From: Penium margaritaceum
Taxonomy: Eukaryota; Streptophyta; Zygnematophyceae; Desmidiales; Peniaceae
Assembly: GCA_023375785.1 (NCBI GenBank)
Contig: SZWC01001557.1
Span: 128,667 to 192,666, forward strand
Direction of reading: 5' to 3'
Length of the DNA: 64,000 nucleotides
The position numbers were made by a program, and so were the translations under genes. Position 1 is the stretch's first letter; the number at the start of each line of letters is the position of its first letter. Positions 33,252-44,470 of the stretch are shown piece after piece. Under the pieces are notes generated by a model that searched no databases, was not told where the DNA came from, and saw only the letters and a list, made by a program, of their open reading frames with translations.

Positions 33252-33434
33252 GAAGCTTCTGCAAGGAGGAAGCTTCCCTCTGGAGTAGCATAGGTGCCAG
33301 TAAGAGCCCAAAACTGAAGGAATCTTTCACTGGATGGAAGCTTCTCCTGGAAGGCAGAGGTAGCAGCAGACCTGAACTACCTGAAGGAAAATTCTTATTC
33401 AGATGACCAACTTGCCATGACCTCAAGTATAAAA
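33252..33434 (+). promoter_or_regulatory. LARD LTR promoter: four GAAnnTTC cores and TATA box
   Basis: GAAGCTTC at 33252-33259, 33269-33276 and 33337-33344, and GAAAATTC at 33387-33394, all lie upstream of TATAAAA at 33428-33434. The spacing and sequence fit heat-shock elements. Function is inferred from the motif and its recurrence in three LTRs. Confidence 0.5.
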
Positions 33435-33589
33435 GGTAAGGGTCTTGCCACTTCTCAGTATCCCAGCATTGCGAGTATTATTGCTAGTATCATCTTCATA
33501 TTCTTTACCTCCAACACCACGTGCAAGGCTCCATGCCTTAGCACTGGAGATCCTGACCAAGCTACTGGAGGTCCCTCCAAGTCCCCTGT

Positions 33590-33800
33590 AAGCCTGGCAC
33601 TTGCGTGCCAGCCTGGGTGGAGGACGATGCCGGTGATCCCTCCAAGATCCATATAAGCCTGGCAAGCTCTGCCAACCTGGGAGGAGGCCAATCCCTCTAG
33701 GATCCCTATAAGCGTGGCAAGCTCTGCCAACCTGGAAGGAGGTCAATCCCTCCAAGACCCTTGCAAGACTGGCAAGGCCTGCCAGCCTGGGAGGAGGATG
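33590..33800 (+). repeat. Four ~55-bp units with a GGCAAG...CTGCC stem
   Basis: Units begin near 33596, 33661, 33716 and 33771. Each has a GGCAAGCTCTGCC-type stem followed by CTGGGAGGAGG and ATCCCTCC, so the last two can also pair. The same array is in the 3' LTR (about 39715-39925). Confidence 0.75.
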
Positions 33801-34134
33801 CCCTGACAACCTGAAGGCCTTTCACTGTTGCGATGGTGGCTATACCGAGACCCTTGCTTTGACGGCCTTGACAGCCTAACAAGGCGTTGCGCCCAAGTTT
33901 TGGGCCAAGACTTGCGTCAGAGCGCAGAGCTGATCTGTTTTTTAAGTTGTTTTTCATTGTACAATAGTTGTACTTTTCACAAGATTGAACTCCACGCTTT
34001 TGCTTCTACTAGTTTCTCAACCAACTGTACAAGGCATGCTTGCTCGGCATTAAAGATCCTACGACAACAGGGACCCTCTTGTAGCAATAGAGCATAAAAT
34101 GACTTTGTCACCGCCCGCTCCCCAAATCTCAACA

Positions 34135-34152
34135 TGGTATCAGAGCCAGGTT
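34135..34152 (+). other. Primer binding site of the LARD
   Basis: TGGTATCAGAGCCAGGTT follows the 5' LTR directly and matches the initiator-Met tRNA site. Confidence 0.88.
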
Positions 34153-37100
34153 TTGGTGCTCTCGGCAAGTGCAACAGTAGCAACAATAGCGGACTCCTTT
34201 GGGGGTGGAGACGTTGTCCACCATCCTTGTAGAAGTGCTCAGCAAGAGGTGGAGTTGAAGCTACTACGTAGAGGCGCGTGGTTTGCGTTCCATCAACGAA
34301 AGAAGTATGAAGAACATGGAAGAGGAGAACGTTGGATCATCTTCTCGTGCATCGTATGATCAATCAATTTTGTGTGGGTTGTACATGGTCCACGTGCAAG
34401 GACACCATGTCACAGAACACACACAACGCCAAGTGGCAGAGGCACAATGCTTAGCTGAAGTTGAATAGTGTATAGAGCAACAAGAAGTAGCAACACGTCA
34501 TATTTTGGAGCATGAAGTGGAGGCACTTCGGCAACGGCTTGGAACCCTAGAGCTCCTCCGACAATTGGAGCAGCTTACCTATGGTTATCAAGCATCGCAG
34601 ATGCAGTAGCTACAACAGGGAAACTAGGCTAAGGAAATCAAATTTGCATGGTTCCAATAGCAGATGGTATGGTTTCAACGACCACTACAACTTCAGAAAC
34701 TACAGCAGCAGCAACAACAACAGCATAAGCAGTGGCAAGAGGATTCATAGGCCTTGCTTGCGCATCTGCCTCATGTTATCCCTCCTCCACTCATGCAACC
34801 AGCCATATTATTGCAGATGCAACCATCTGCTCTACCTCAAAGAGGCATGCCATAGGAGTTCATGGCTGAGTAGCTACAACATGCCGAGACTGTGTCACCT
34901 AAGGCACAAGCTCAGTAGGTGCCCCGAGCACCAGAACCACACGTTTCTATGACCGAGGAAGTACCTATTCACGTGGAAGGAGCGATTCAGTAGCATCTTC
35001 CAATGCCTATGGAGCTTGAGTGCTCCAGTTTGGGGAGGAGACATCTTGTCTCCTTTCACCAGGTGCAGTGTAGACATCCAAGTCCAATGCAAGAAGAGCA
35101 CATGGAGACGGAGAGCAATGGTGCCTTTTCTGCACCATGTCATCATCCGTTCGTGCCTCCAAGTCTGTCCATGAGCTTGGAAGATAGCTTCCATGAGGCA
35201 GAGCCAGCGCAAGGAGCTATAGATCCAAGACGCGTGGCTAAAGAGGCATTACGCCTGATTCGAAAGAAAACCATACGTTAAGTAGAAGTGGTTGCAATAG
35301 AAGGCGTGCAACAGGAGCAAGACGTAAGCAAACATGTAGTAACAGACTGTGCAGCTGAAGACAACAAGCAACATGGCGGCAGTACCAAGTGAGCAAACCA
35401 CCATCGATGGCGGCATCTTTACAAGGCCAACAAGGTTGAGTGCCTCAACAGCAGCTCAGCTTCAACCTTCCGCATTACCCTTCGTGTGCTATGCATCGGG
35501 CATCAGAGGAAGCGGAAGAAGAGGAGGAAGAAATGGGTGGAGATGTCTATAAAAAGAACATTCAGACGTCAAGGAAAAATAGCTCCTGTGGCAGCAGACG
35601 TCCCCAAAACATAGTAGTGAAAGAAGCCATGGTGACAACTGCAAGCGTTGAGAAGGCTTTGGGCAATATCCCATAGCAGCTGAAACACCTCACGCATACA
35701 CCACATGGCCTAGAGGGTGTATGTCAAGCAATGAGATTTCAATCAATTGCATAACCATTTCTGCTTGGACCTTTGCAAGAGAGGGGAAGGGTGGAGAATA
35801 AGACCTCCGTGATGGTGGAGGAGGTCTAGATCCTTCATCTTTTGGATCTCGTATATGGTGTATGGCAACAAAAGCCGAATATCTAGCTTTATTGTTTGGC
35901 TGAGAGCACCCATGAGAACCTCTCCATCAGAGTGATTGTGACGACGATAATCAAGCCAGCAACAGTACTCTTGATCCAAAGCGACAGTGTGTATGCAAGA
36001 AAGGGCGTTTCATGCTGAACGGGAGAGGAAGAAAGGGAAAGATTCCTGCCGTATTGGCAGGTGGTTGCAATAAGCCTACCTCTTGGCAGGTGGCATGCGT
36101 GATGGAGTTCTACTCCATGGACAACGTGCCTGCGATGTTGGCATGTGGTTGTAGTAAGACCACCTCATAGAGGTGGCATCCGTAATGGAGTTTTGCTCCA
36201 CGAACGATGTTCGGACCATGTTGGCGGGTGATGGCAGTAAGTCCACCTTGTCGAAGGTGGCATGCGAGTTGGAGTCATACTCTACGATTGCAATAAGCCC
36301 TCCTCGTGGAGGTTGCATGCATGAAAGCAATTTTCCACGGACGTAGTGTTGGTGGAGATTATTGTGCTCTCGTGAACAAAGTTGCAACAGACTTGCAGGA
36401 CCTTGAGCGCAATCGCAACCATCCGGAATCTCACCAGTGAGGGGGAGGAGGCTGGATGGAGTAACAAAATCTCCACAAGATTTGAAATTTTACCTCAAAG
36501 CAGCTGTGCTCACAATAGAGTGCAGCAGAGAAGGGGAGAGTTTGTGAATATAAAACCCAGCTCATCTACTCTCCTACATCAAGCTTTTTCAACAGAGCCA
36601 AAATGATTGGAGGAAGGTCCTTTATCACCAACAACATCAGAATTCCGTACTGCAATTGCTGAGGAGCAGTTGGCAGCAATGACTGCTACAAAAATCTACA
36701 TCAATCTTTGTTGCAACTATTCTTACAAAAGTGGACCACACCACTTGCGACGGCGTGAGTGATGATATCATCACTTGGAGTTGTGCCCATCAACATCGAG
36801 GAGCTGTTGCAGCTGCACGTACACTGCATGTTCAGAGCAGTGGGAGAATGGCAAAGCGAAGGAAGTCAGTTCTGGATGTCCCCGAGAAGCAGCTCACTTT
36901 CCTGCTGAGTTAGGGCTGGAAAAGGTCAGCTCAAAGCTTCTGACCTGAAGCAGTCATGTTTTTTATGCCAGCATAGAAAGGGATTGAAAAGGGCACCCAT
37001 GTAATCTGACAAAAAAAAGGAGGACAAGAAGTTGTCGATCGCTCGGAACAAGACCTCCAAAAACATTGGAAGGAGAATCAGATAAGAAAATGCTGCTAAA

Positions 37101-37257
37101 CCTCTTCCCTTATTGAAGTTGTTTTTCCAAGTTGGAAAACTTAGAGAGACATCTTCCATTGTCGATGGAGGCATGGCCGTGTTGCAAATCTGGCGTGCAA
37201 ATGGAGCAACGAGACTTCAATGCAACCGCCGAACAACGATTGTAGATTGCTGGCACA
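34153..37257 (+). other. LARD internal region, low-complexity
   Basis: Gln-rich and CAG/CAA-rich stretches around 34480-34760 suggest a decayed coiled-coil or gag-like leader. No zinc knuckle, protease, integrase or RT motif is visible. Frames are short. A tandem hairpin array lies at 36060-36350. Confidence 0.5.
36060..36350 (+). repeat. Four tandem ~82-bp units with self-complementary segments
   Basis: AGGTGGCATGC-type cores recur near 36089, 36171, 36255 and 36310. Each unit carries a short inverted repeat such as CCACCTCATAGAGGTGG or CCACCTTGTCGAAGGTGG. Two units also carry a TGGAGTTTTGCTCCA-type stem. Confidence 0.65.
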
Positions 37258-38169
37258 GTGAAGCCCTACGTCGGCTTTGGAACAAAAACATCAGTAGTTA
37301 TAGATACTCAGCTACTGGAACGGCTGTCTGCTACAGCTTCCGTCAAATCTGTTTTTAGAAAAGTGGACCTGAATAGTTCCTGTTCGAGTTTTCGGCGCAG
37401 TTGCTTGATGCCATCATCAACGCCACCGATCATCGTTGAGCTCAAGGAGCTGCGGCAGCCGCGAAAGATTTGCGAGCTCGGAACTCTTAAAAAAAAAGAG
37501 AGAAAAAAACTTAAGGGACCACTCGCTCGCGCGAGCGAAACAGGCCCTCCCCTTAAGAAAGCAGTGCCAGCCAAGCGGCTGGCTGCAGAGCAAGGAGGGG
37601 AGGCAAAGCGGTCCTCATTGGACTTCGCACCAGCTCGGCACGATTGCGAGCTGGGTGAGCAAGCCCTGCCGCGATGGCAGGGTGGAACGTGGCAAGGGTC
37701 TACCGTGACAGCAGCCTTTGCCGCAACCAGCCCCTGCCGCGACAGCAAGGCCCTCCGTGAACCCCCCAAGACGGCGGTGGAGAGCGAGGGGGAGGGTCAC
37801 GCTGCCTCGAGGGCAGGTGGGCCCTCACAGACCAGACTAGTCGGCCAGCACGAAGAAAAAAAATGCTGGCCGATGGCATCGCTGCTCGCAAAAGCTACCC
37901 CCTTGCCACATGGATCTGACGAGGATAGCCAAGCGAACCGGACGGCCGAGTACCTGTCGAAAAGAAAAAAAAAAAACAAGGGGCCGACGAGCGGGCTCCA
38001 AGATCTCCGGGTCAAAGCGACGAACCGGCACAGTGATGCAGCCAGCCGGACGGCTCCGACAGCCGGATGCCATAGAGCGGACACACAACAGCCGGATGCC
38101 ATGGACGCACGGAAGAGGCTCAGAAGTGGTGTCCAAGCCTCCAGCCTACTCGATAGACCTGCAAAATAA
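37258..38169 (+). CDS. Uncharacterised 303-codon frame in the LARD
   Basis: This is the only long open frame in the LARD internal region. The product is basic, Lys/Arg/Ala/Ser-rich with several KKK and KRKKKNK runs, and probably disordered or nuclear/nucleic-acid-binding. No family is recognised. GC content rises here compared with the rest of the element, which could mean captured host sequence or a chance frame in GC-rich DNA. A minus-strand frame overlaps it. Confidence 0.3.
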   Translation: MKPYVGFGTKTSVVIDTQLLERLSATASVKSVFRKVDLNSSCSSFRRSCLMPSSTPPIIVELKELRQPRKICELGTLKKKERKKLKGPLARASETGPPLKKAVPAKRLAAEQGGEAKRSSLDFAPARHDCELGEQALPRWQGGTWQGSTVTAAFAATSPCRDSKALREPPKTAVESEGEGHAASRAGGPSQTRLVGQHEEKKCWPMASLLAKATPLPHGSDEDSQANRTAEYLSKRKKKNKGPTSGLQDLRVKATNRHSDAASRTAPTAGCHRADTQQPDAMDARKRLRSGVQASSLLDRPAK

Positions 38170-38859
38170 CCAACCAAACGTGGCAGGAACGCCCGTACGG
38201 ACAGTCAGAGAGTCAGAAACGACAAAAAAATGGTCAGAAGGGGTGGAGGTCCATCCATGGAGCATGGAGCACTGTGGGAGGAGCTGGAGGAGTACACAAA
38301 AGTACTACAAGAGTAGCTGGCTAACATGACATGAGGAGCAGTCACTGGAGTTGAGGGGTGACTGAAGGCACCAGCCTTATTTACTCTTCCATGCTAGTGC
38401 TCACATCGACGGTCCCAACAGCGGTCCCAGCAGATGGTCCCACACGTGGACCCAACATGCAGTCGCCACCTCACAAGAGACAACCTCAACCTGGTGCATG
38501 CAGAGCAAGGTGCATGTAACGAGAAAGTTGCTTCATCCACAAGCAACTACAAAATACCACAAGGGGGAGGTGACACCAACCTCACACAAATCTTTTTCTG
38601 GAGTCACACATATGCTCCAAATCCAAAAACGACTGCCGAGAGTCCCGAAAGTGCCAAAAATGAGCCAAGGAGAAGCGGTGCTCGATGTTTTTGAGCTACA
38701 GAGTTGTCAAAAAAGTCTTGACAAAGTGCCTACACACGAGTGGAGCCGAAAGTACCAACCGAGTGCCTAAACAAATTCAATGGCCTCGATACTCTTCTTC
38801 TACCCTCTGGAGAATGGTTTACGAGCATCAAATTCATCAGCATATTTATCGAGGGAGAG

Positions 38860-40211
38860 TGTTGGAGTAAGCGATAACTGTGATGATTTACTACTTCAGT
38901 TTGGCATAGACGACACTACAATCGGAAACCCAGAGAAGGTTTTATGGATTTTTGTGTGAATCCACCGGGTGCGGCTCGACTGCGAATATTGATGGAGAAA
39001 TTCGAGATTTTCTGTGGAGAGCACCCTCAAAGGTAGTGAAAGGTGCTTTGTTGAAAAGCATGCGCATGATGAGAGCGCATGCTTTTGGCAGCACAGACCT
39101 ACATAGTGCTACACAGGCATTCAGGTCAAGAGTGGCTTCTGATGAGTGGACAGGCAACATGCAGCCTGAACAAGAGGCCTGCATAGCATCACCTCAACCG
39201 TGCATGAAGTCCAGACCCTTGGATCTTCATAGGTCAATCTAGTGGAGGCTTCAGGTGGATCCTGATCAATGGGCCTGATGTTGCAACATGGTAACATCAA
39301 CAAACATGAGAGGAAGGCCTGATGAGCAAACAACATTCAGGTGAAGTTTCACCTGAAGTCCTGATGAAGCTTCCTCAAGGAGGAAGCTTCCCTCTGGAGC
39401 AACATGGGTGCCAGTAAGAGCCCAGAACTGAAGGGCGCTTCCACTGCATGGAAACGTCTAGAGAGTAAGGCAGAGGTAGCAGCAGACCTGAACCTGAAGG
39501 AAGCTTCTTCTTCAGGTGATCAACTTGCCAGGACCTCAAGTATAAAAGGCGAAGGTTTTGCCACTTCTTATTATCGCAACATCGCCAGTATCATCTTCAT
39601 ATTCATCACCTCCAGTATCTCTAGTATAATCTCCAACACCACATGCAAGGATCCATGCCTTAGCATTGGAGTTCTTGACCAAGCTACTGGAGGTCCCTCC
39701 AAGACCCCTATAAGCCTGGCACTTGTGTGCCAGCCTAGGTGGAGGTCGATGATGGTTATCCCTCCGGGATCCCTATAAGCTTGACAAGCTCTGCCAGCCT
39801 GGAAGGAGGTCAATCCCTCTAGGATCCCTATAAGCAAGGCAAGCTCTGCCAGCCTGGGAGGAGGTCAATCCCTCCAAGACCCCTGTATGCCTCGCCAAGC
39901 CTGCCAGCCTGGGAGGAGGACGACCTGACATCATGAAGGCCTTTCACTATTGTGACAGTGGCTTTGTCGATACCCTTGCTTTGACGGCCTTGACAGCCTA
40001 GCAAGATGTCGCGCCCAAGTTTAGGACAAGGAGTTATGTTAGAGCACAGGTCTGAGCTGTTTTTTAAGTTGTTGTTCCTTGTACAAGGAACAACAACTTT
40101 AGTGTACAAGGCATGCTTGCTGGACATTAAGGATCATACGACAGTAGTGAACCTCTTGCTCCAATAGAGCATGTAGTGAATTCATCACCGTCCGCTCTCC
40201 AAATCTCAACA
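38860..40211 (+). repeat. 3' LTR of the LARD
   Basis: Begins TGTTGGAGTAAGCGATAA after the purine tract GAGGGAGAG (38851-38859) and ends AATCTCAACA. It contains GAAGCTTC at 39366-39373, 39383-39390 and 39500-39507, and TATAAAA at 39541-39547. Confidence 0.85.
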
Positions 40212-40392
40212 GTCCCTTTGTCGCTCTCATGTACGTACATGCTAAGGTCGTTGTCGAAGTGCATGAAGGACTCAGCAACAAATGTATCCATCTTATGTTA
40301 CCAAAGTCTTGGCGTTTTTTTTCTTCCATATAGTGCCTTCTCTAATGTGCACACCTTCACCTCATGAGCATCAACCCCCTCGGGATCCTCCA

Positions 40393-40656
40393 TCAACACC
40401 TCCTTGACAGGTTTGCCATAAAAAAGGCTGTCTTGATATCCATCTGGTGGACCTCCATTGTCTCGACAGCAGCAATAACGAGCATTGACTGGATAGAGGC
40501 GAATGTCACAACAGGAGTAAAGGTCTCATCGTACTCTACGCTAGGCTGTTGAAATAACCCCTTTGCAACCACCGCATTTTGTATGTGACGATCTTGCCAT
40601 CCTCTTTCCTTTCTACTTTCAGCACCCACTTGGACCCACAAAGTGAGCCCCGGCAC
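40393..40656 (-). pseudogene. Start of reverse transcriptase, older Copia element
   Basis: VAKGLFQQPSVEYDETFTPV and VHQMDIKTAFFMANL are the first Copia RT motifs. The sequence stops being Copia pol at the nested element's target duplication (40212). Confidence 0.8.
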
Positions 40657-40987
40657 ACATGTCCCATTCTCCTTGATGGAGCTGAGTTCACTACGAATTG
40701 CTTCATCCTACTCAGATTTTTCAGGCCAAGTGAGTGCCTCTGCCATAGATGGTGGCTCCTCTTGGACAGGGAATGAATTATTGAAGCCTTTCCATTCATC
40801 CCTATCTACATTGGAATGTTGTCAAGGTACTTTGAGATGTGAACTTCTCCTTCGACCTGCTGGTTGTTGCTGTTGATGTGGCGGATGGAAACCTGCTTCC
40901 TCGTTGATGATGGGAGAGGTATCCTCCTCATGGTCTGGAGGAACAGATACATCAGACTCGAAGTTTGATTCCTTCGATTAATCTTCA

Positions 40988-42536
40988 TCAGTTCTTCTTC
41001 CTGTTCCAACATCCAGCTGGTGTTTTGTCTCCCTCCTCAAGGAGAGTGAGCCACTCTCCCTTTTTTGGAGTGTTCTCAACTTTGAGAAGCTCTCCATTAC
41101 TCACGGACGTTTTGTGGAAATTTACGTCTTTTTTGTGGATGACCTTCTTGGCCCCTTGGTCCCACAGTCTATAAGCTGTGTGGGTGGTGTCATAGCCGAT
41201 GAAAATACATTTTTGTGCTCGTGCATCAAGTTTCTTAGGGCCCTTACCAGCCTGGACCTTGGAAAAGCCGGTACAACGAAATACATTGAGATGGGAGGCA
41301 TCTGGCTTTCTGCCTGACCATTCTTCTTGAGGCTTCTCCAACTAATGTGTCTGATTATTCTTGCCTCTCCTTCGTAGAGCTGTTGCAGGTGTGAGGTTCA
41401 CAAGATAGGTAGCCATACGTGATGCTTCTATGCAGAACCGAGGGAACAGCTTGGCATCGAAGAGCATGCACCTTGTCATGCCCAAAGGGTCTCGTTCATC
41501 CTCTCTGCTACGCAGTTGCTTGAAGGTGAGTAGGGGGTAGTTTTCTAGTGTTCAATACCCTGTGCCTTGAGCCACTCCCTTTAGGCTTCGTACTCTTCCC
41601 CATTGTTCTCCGTGAGTGCCTTCACCTTCTTTCCAATCTGTCAGTCAAGCATAGCGTCAAAGGCGACAAGTTCTCCTTCACCACACTTTTTTTTAGAAAA
41701 TATGTCCAGACCTTGCGGTTGTTGTCGTCGATTCATGTGAGAAAATATCTGTTGCTTCCATTGGACAGTATGCGAAAGGCATCACACACATTAGAGTGGA
41801 CGAGGTCAAGGGGTGCAAGAGCACACATACCATTACGCTTGAGGGGTTTCTTCTTGGCCTTGCCTCGAAGGCCTGTTACACACAAGATTTTGGTCCCCTC
41901 CACCTCATCACCTAGCTCCATCCCATGCACTAGCTCCCGCTTTTCCATGAGCACCAATGTGCGATGAGCCACGTGTCCAAAGCACTTGTGCCACAGGTTC
42001 TCGGAGGATGTGCAATGGCTAGAATAATCAGCCCCGGTGGATGCATTTGCTTGTGGTTTTGTTGCCGAATCTTCCGTTGCCACTACTTTCACTGCTCTAG
42101 CAACCCCTTTGTCATCAGTATCTACGTCGCTGATCTCCTTGACATCACTCTCGGTCGAAGATTTAGATGTTTTTATCATGGTCAGCAAGACGTAGAGTCC
42201 ATCAACGCGAGGGACTCGTGCAACAACCTTCATGGCAGAGTAGGAGATGCCGATTTCATTGGTAGGGACTATCACTTCTTCCGTTTCTGTGAAGACTAAT
42301 CCCTCTAGCTTGTGGTTGGATTCCGCACCATTGACACGCACCGTCACCAGCTTGTCACCAATCCCCTCAGCTGCCTCAACGGCACCGTTGGCGACTCTGA
42401 AGTTTTTGTTGCATGGAGCAAGAGAGATATAGTCTCTCTTCTCATAAGTGGCGTGCTTGTTTGTGCCCAATTCAAGGTCGTAGACTCCTGGCCTGAGTGT
42501 AGCCCTCCCTTTGTTGGAGGCATTTTTAGCCATCAA
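40988..42536 (-). pseudogene. Protease/integrase remnant of the older Copia element
   Basis: The pre-integrase segment has LWHKCFGHVAHRTLVLMEK followed by the linker to LDLVHSNVCDAF. The integrase C-terminal part has SHLNVFRCTGF, KCIFIGYDTTHTAYRLWD and VIHKKDVNF, a standard Copia signature. The region is in several blocks. Confidence 0.8.
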
Positions 42537-43060
42537 GCTTGTGGGATCCTTCCAACCATTTCCCCCTCACCATTCATCTCCGTCTCCTCCCTCCTTCTTG
42601 GGTTTCGACACTCACGAGCACAGTGTCCAGCCTTGCCATAGGTATGGCAGTTTCCTTGGCACTTTGGATCCCTTCCACTAATGCGAGTGCTGTTGTTCCC
42701 CTTGTATCTAGAGGAGGAGGTATTGCGGAAGATGCCACTGCTCCGTGAGGCAAAGGCAGGCATGTTTTCTTCTCTACCTTTGCGATGTATGGCTTCATAC
42801 CGTACATACTCCGAGATGGTGGTGTAGGAAACTTGCTCTTCAGTCCACCCTCGAATAATTGTGATCAGAGGACCCCAGCTCTCCGGCAGCTTCATAAGGA
42901 AAATCATGGACTGCATATCGGATTTCAGGTTCCATCCCATGTGTAAGAGCGTCTCAAACTTTTTCAGAGAGGCGGAGACATACTCCTCTTCACCAAGCCT
43001 CATGCGCATGAGGTTCTGTAGAATGAAGAGACGATTGGCAAGTGAGGAGGACTGAATCAC
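42533..43060 (-). pseudogene. gag remnant of the older Copia element
   Basis: GWNLKSDMQSMIFLMKLPESW matches the gag segment usually reading ...IILASLPESYD. The zinc knuckle CHTYGKAGHCAREC lies near residue 137. This is the 5' part of the split element. Confidence 0.8.
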
Positions 43061-43417
43061 CTTGCCTAGTTTGGCGTATACCTCGTTTGCAACTGTATAA
43101 CCGCTGATGTTTGGAAGGACTTAGGGATGTATGGATGGCACAAGAATGGTGTGAGACTTCTTCTTGAGCTTGACCCATGCCACAAGGTCAGCATCCTCCT
43201 CCTTTCGTGCTAGGATAGTTCTGTCAAAATATCCTGCCACTTCCACGGTACAAACTCCTCTTTATCAAACTTGAAGGTGGGAGAATGATTCACTGATCCC
43301 TGCCATTCCTACAACTACAACTGCTAAAGCTGCTGCACATGTCGTTGGTGCCAATGTACTTGTGTTTGAGGCAGCTATAGGCTGTTGGTGCGAAGAGGAA
43401 ACCGCTTGCTCTGATCA

Positions 43418-43624
43418 TGTTGGCCGTTGCAAGCAGATGTAGGCTGATGCAGACTGATGTCAGGTCCCAAGACTAAAAGGTGTAGATGTGTTGCATTTAC
43501 CTTTGGCTCATGTTGACCTGCAAAAAGAGAGGTTGGATGAGAGCGAAGGCGCTCTCAATACTTGTGACTTAGCAGTTGCATACATAAAAATTCTCTAACC
43601 AGAGGAGTGGGCCTATAATCCTTT
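43418..43624 (-). other. Possible LTR fragment of the older Copia element
   Basis: It starts TGTTGG beside a primer-binding-like sequence, so this end should be LTR, but no second copy was found in the window to confirm its extent. Confidence 0.4.
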
Positions 43625-43742
43625 GTAAGGTATTGAGCTAACCACCTCTGGCAGAGAAGTCGTGAAAATAGAAAGCTCATAAAATGTTTTACACATTCCT
43701 TTACAAGCATATGTCATGCATCCCAAACTCAATCAGGCATGG
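43625..43742 (-). repeat. Second copy of the dispersed repeat at 20265-20380
   Basis: Shares TATTGAGCTAACCACCTCTGG, read in parts, TTTACAAGCATATGTCATGCA and CCCAAACT with the 20-kb copy. Confidence 0.6.
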
Positions 43743-44460
43743 TGAGGCTGTACACATGGCATGCAGCCTCACCATGCCTTTTCTTATTTTTTATTTTTTA
43801 CTGGCATAGTGGTAGCGACGGACGATGGATATCTACGTTGAAGATTTTCCCCTCTGCATGCCAAAGTGCGGCGCGGAAGGCGCCGGAGCCTCCTGGAGAG
43901 AGAAAATCCTTGCGGTTGGATCTAGCGGCTTGAGGATTGCTCGGATCCCAAAATGGAGGATTGCCCCTGAAAATGGACGAGTCGCTAAATCCGGTGGAAG
44001 TTGTTTCACCGGAATTAGACAATTAACGAGGGAGTTATGTGCTTCCAAAGTTGGGATGTGTGCGAAGGCTCTGGGAGCCGGCCGCGGTTCGACTGAGGGT
44101 GAATAATTGACCGGAATGAGTAACAAATTTCCATCCAGGGATTTTTCTCCGGACGGTTGCTGAGGCGTCCGGTGGATGATTCGCCGGATGTCAGTAGTGC
44201 AGTTTTGTTACTGAGGGACATCCAAATCCTGGCTCGGAGTACGAAACTCAGTAGTACAGTTTGTTACTCGGGGACTAAGTCAAAATTTTGACTGCAGGTT
44301 CGCGAACAGGTTTCGAACCACATCAACCACCATCACCAAACTCGATTATTAACTCATCGAAACAGACCCTAAAGGCACAAGGGACACCACCACTATGTGT
44401 AGGGACATTTGCGCCTCCGGAACATCGCTTTTGATGGGTCCTTAATGTGTGAGGGAGTCT
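43743..44460. other. No gene recognised; two short direct repeats
   Basis: A frame at 43825-44106 (93 codons, plus) has no domain. CAGTAGTGCAGTTTTGTTACTGAGG at 44190, read in two parts, recurs as CAGTAGTACAGTTTGTTACTCGG at about 44249. Confidence 0.4.
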
Positions 44461-44470
44461 CGGCGGGAAA

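Larger units (their letters stand above)
32746..34134 (+). repeat. 5' LTR of the LARD
   Basis: Begins TATTGGAGTAAGCGATAA and ends AATCTCAACA. Contains heat-shock-like cores, a TATA box at 33428-33434 and four ~55-bp hairpin-forming units (about 33590-33800). Confidence 0.85.
32746..40211 (+). mobile_element. LARD-like non-autonomous LTR retrotransposon, 7.5 kb
   Basis: LTRs of about 1.39 and 1.35 kb bound a 4.7-kb internal region with an initiator-Met primer binding site and a purine tract. Both sides carry the perfect target duplication GTCCC (32741-32745 and 40212-40216), which lies inside the pol of the older Copia element. I found no integrase, RT or RNase H motif in the internal region. 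It therefore looks like a large retrotransposon derivative mobilised by a Copia partner. The LTRs differ considerably from each other by eye, so the insertion is old. A solo LTR of the same family sits at 11670-13218. Confidence 0.85.
31715..43417 (-). mobile_element. Older Ty1/Copia element split by a nested LARD
   Basis: Minus-strand Copia domains run from gag (43060-42533) through integrase (42536-40988) and the start of RT (40656-40393). They resume beyond the nested element with the rest of RT (32736-32342) and RNase H (31960-31715). A primer-binding-like stretch (TGATCAGAGCAAGCGG on the minus strand, near 43400-43417) adjoins a TGTTGG end at 43418. The opposite LTR was not recognised; the left end abuts the inverted 30-bp minisatellite. 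This element must be older than the LARD within it. It is broken many times over. Confidence 0.85.

Noticed and set aside
34283-35281. Gag gene in the LARD
   Set aside because: Gln-rich frames exist, but no zinc knuckle, capsid motif or consistent frame could be identified.
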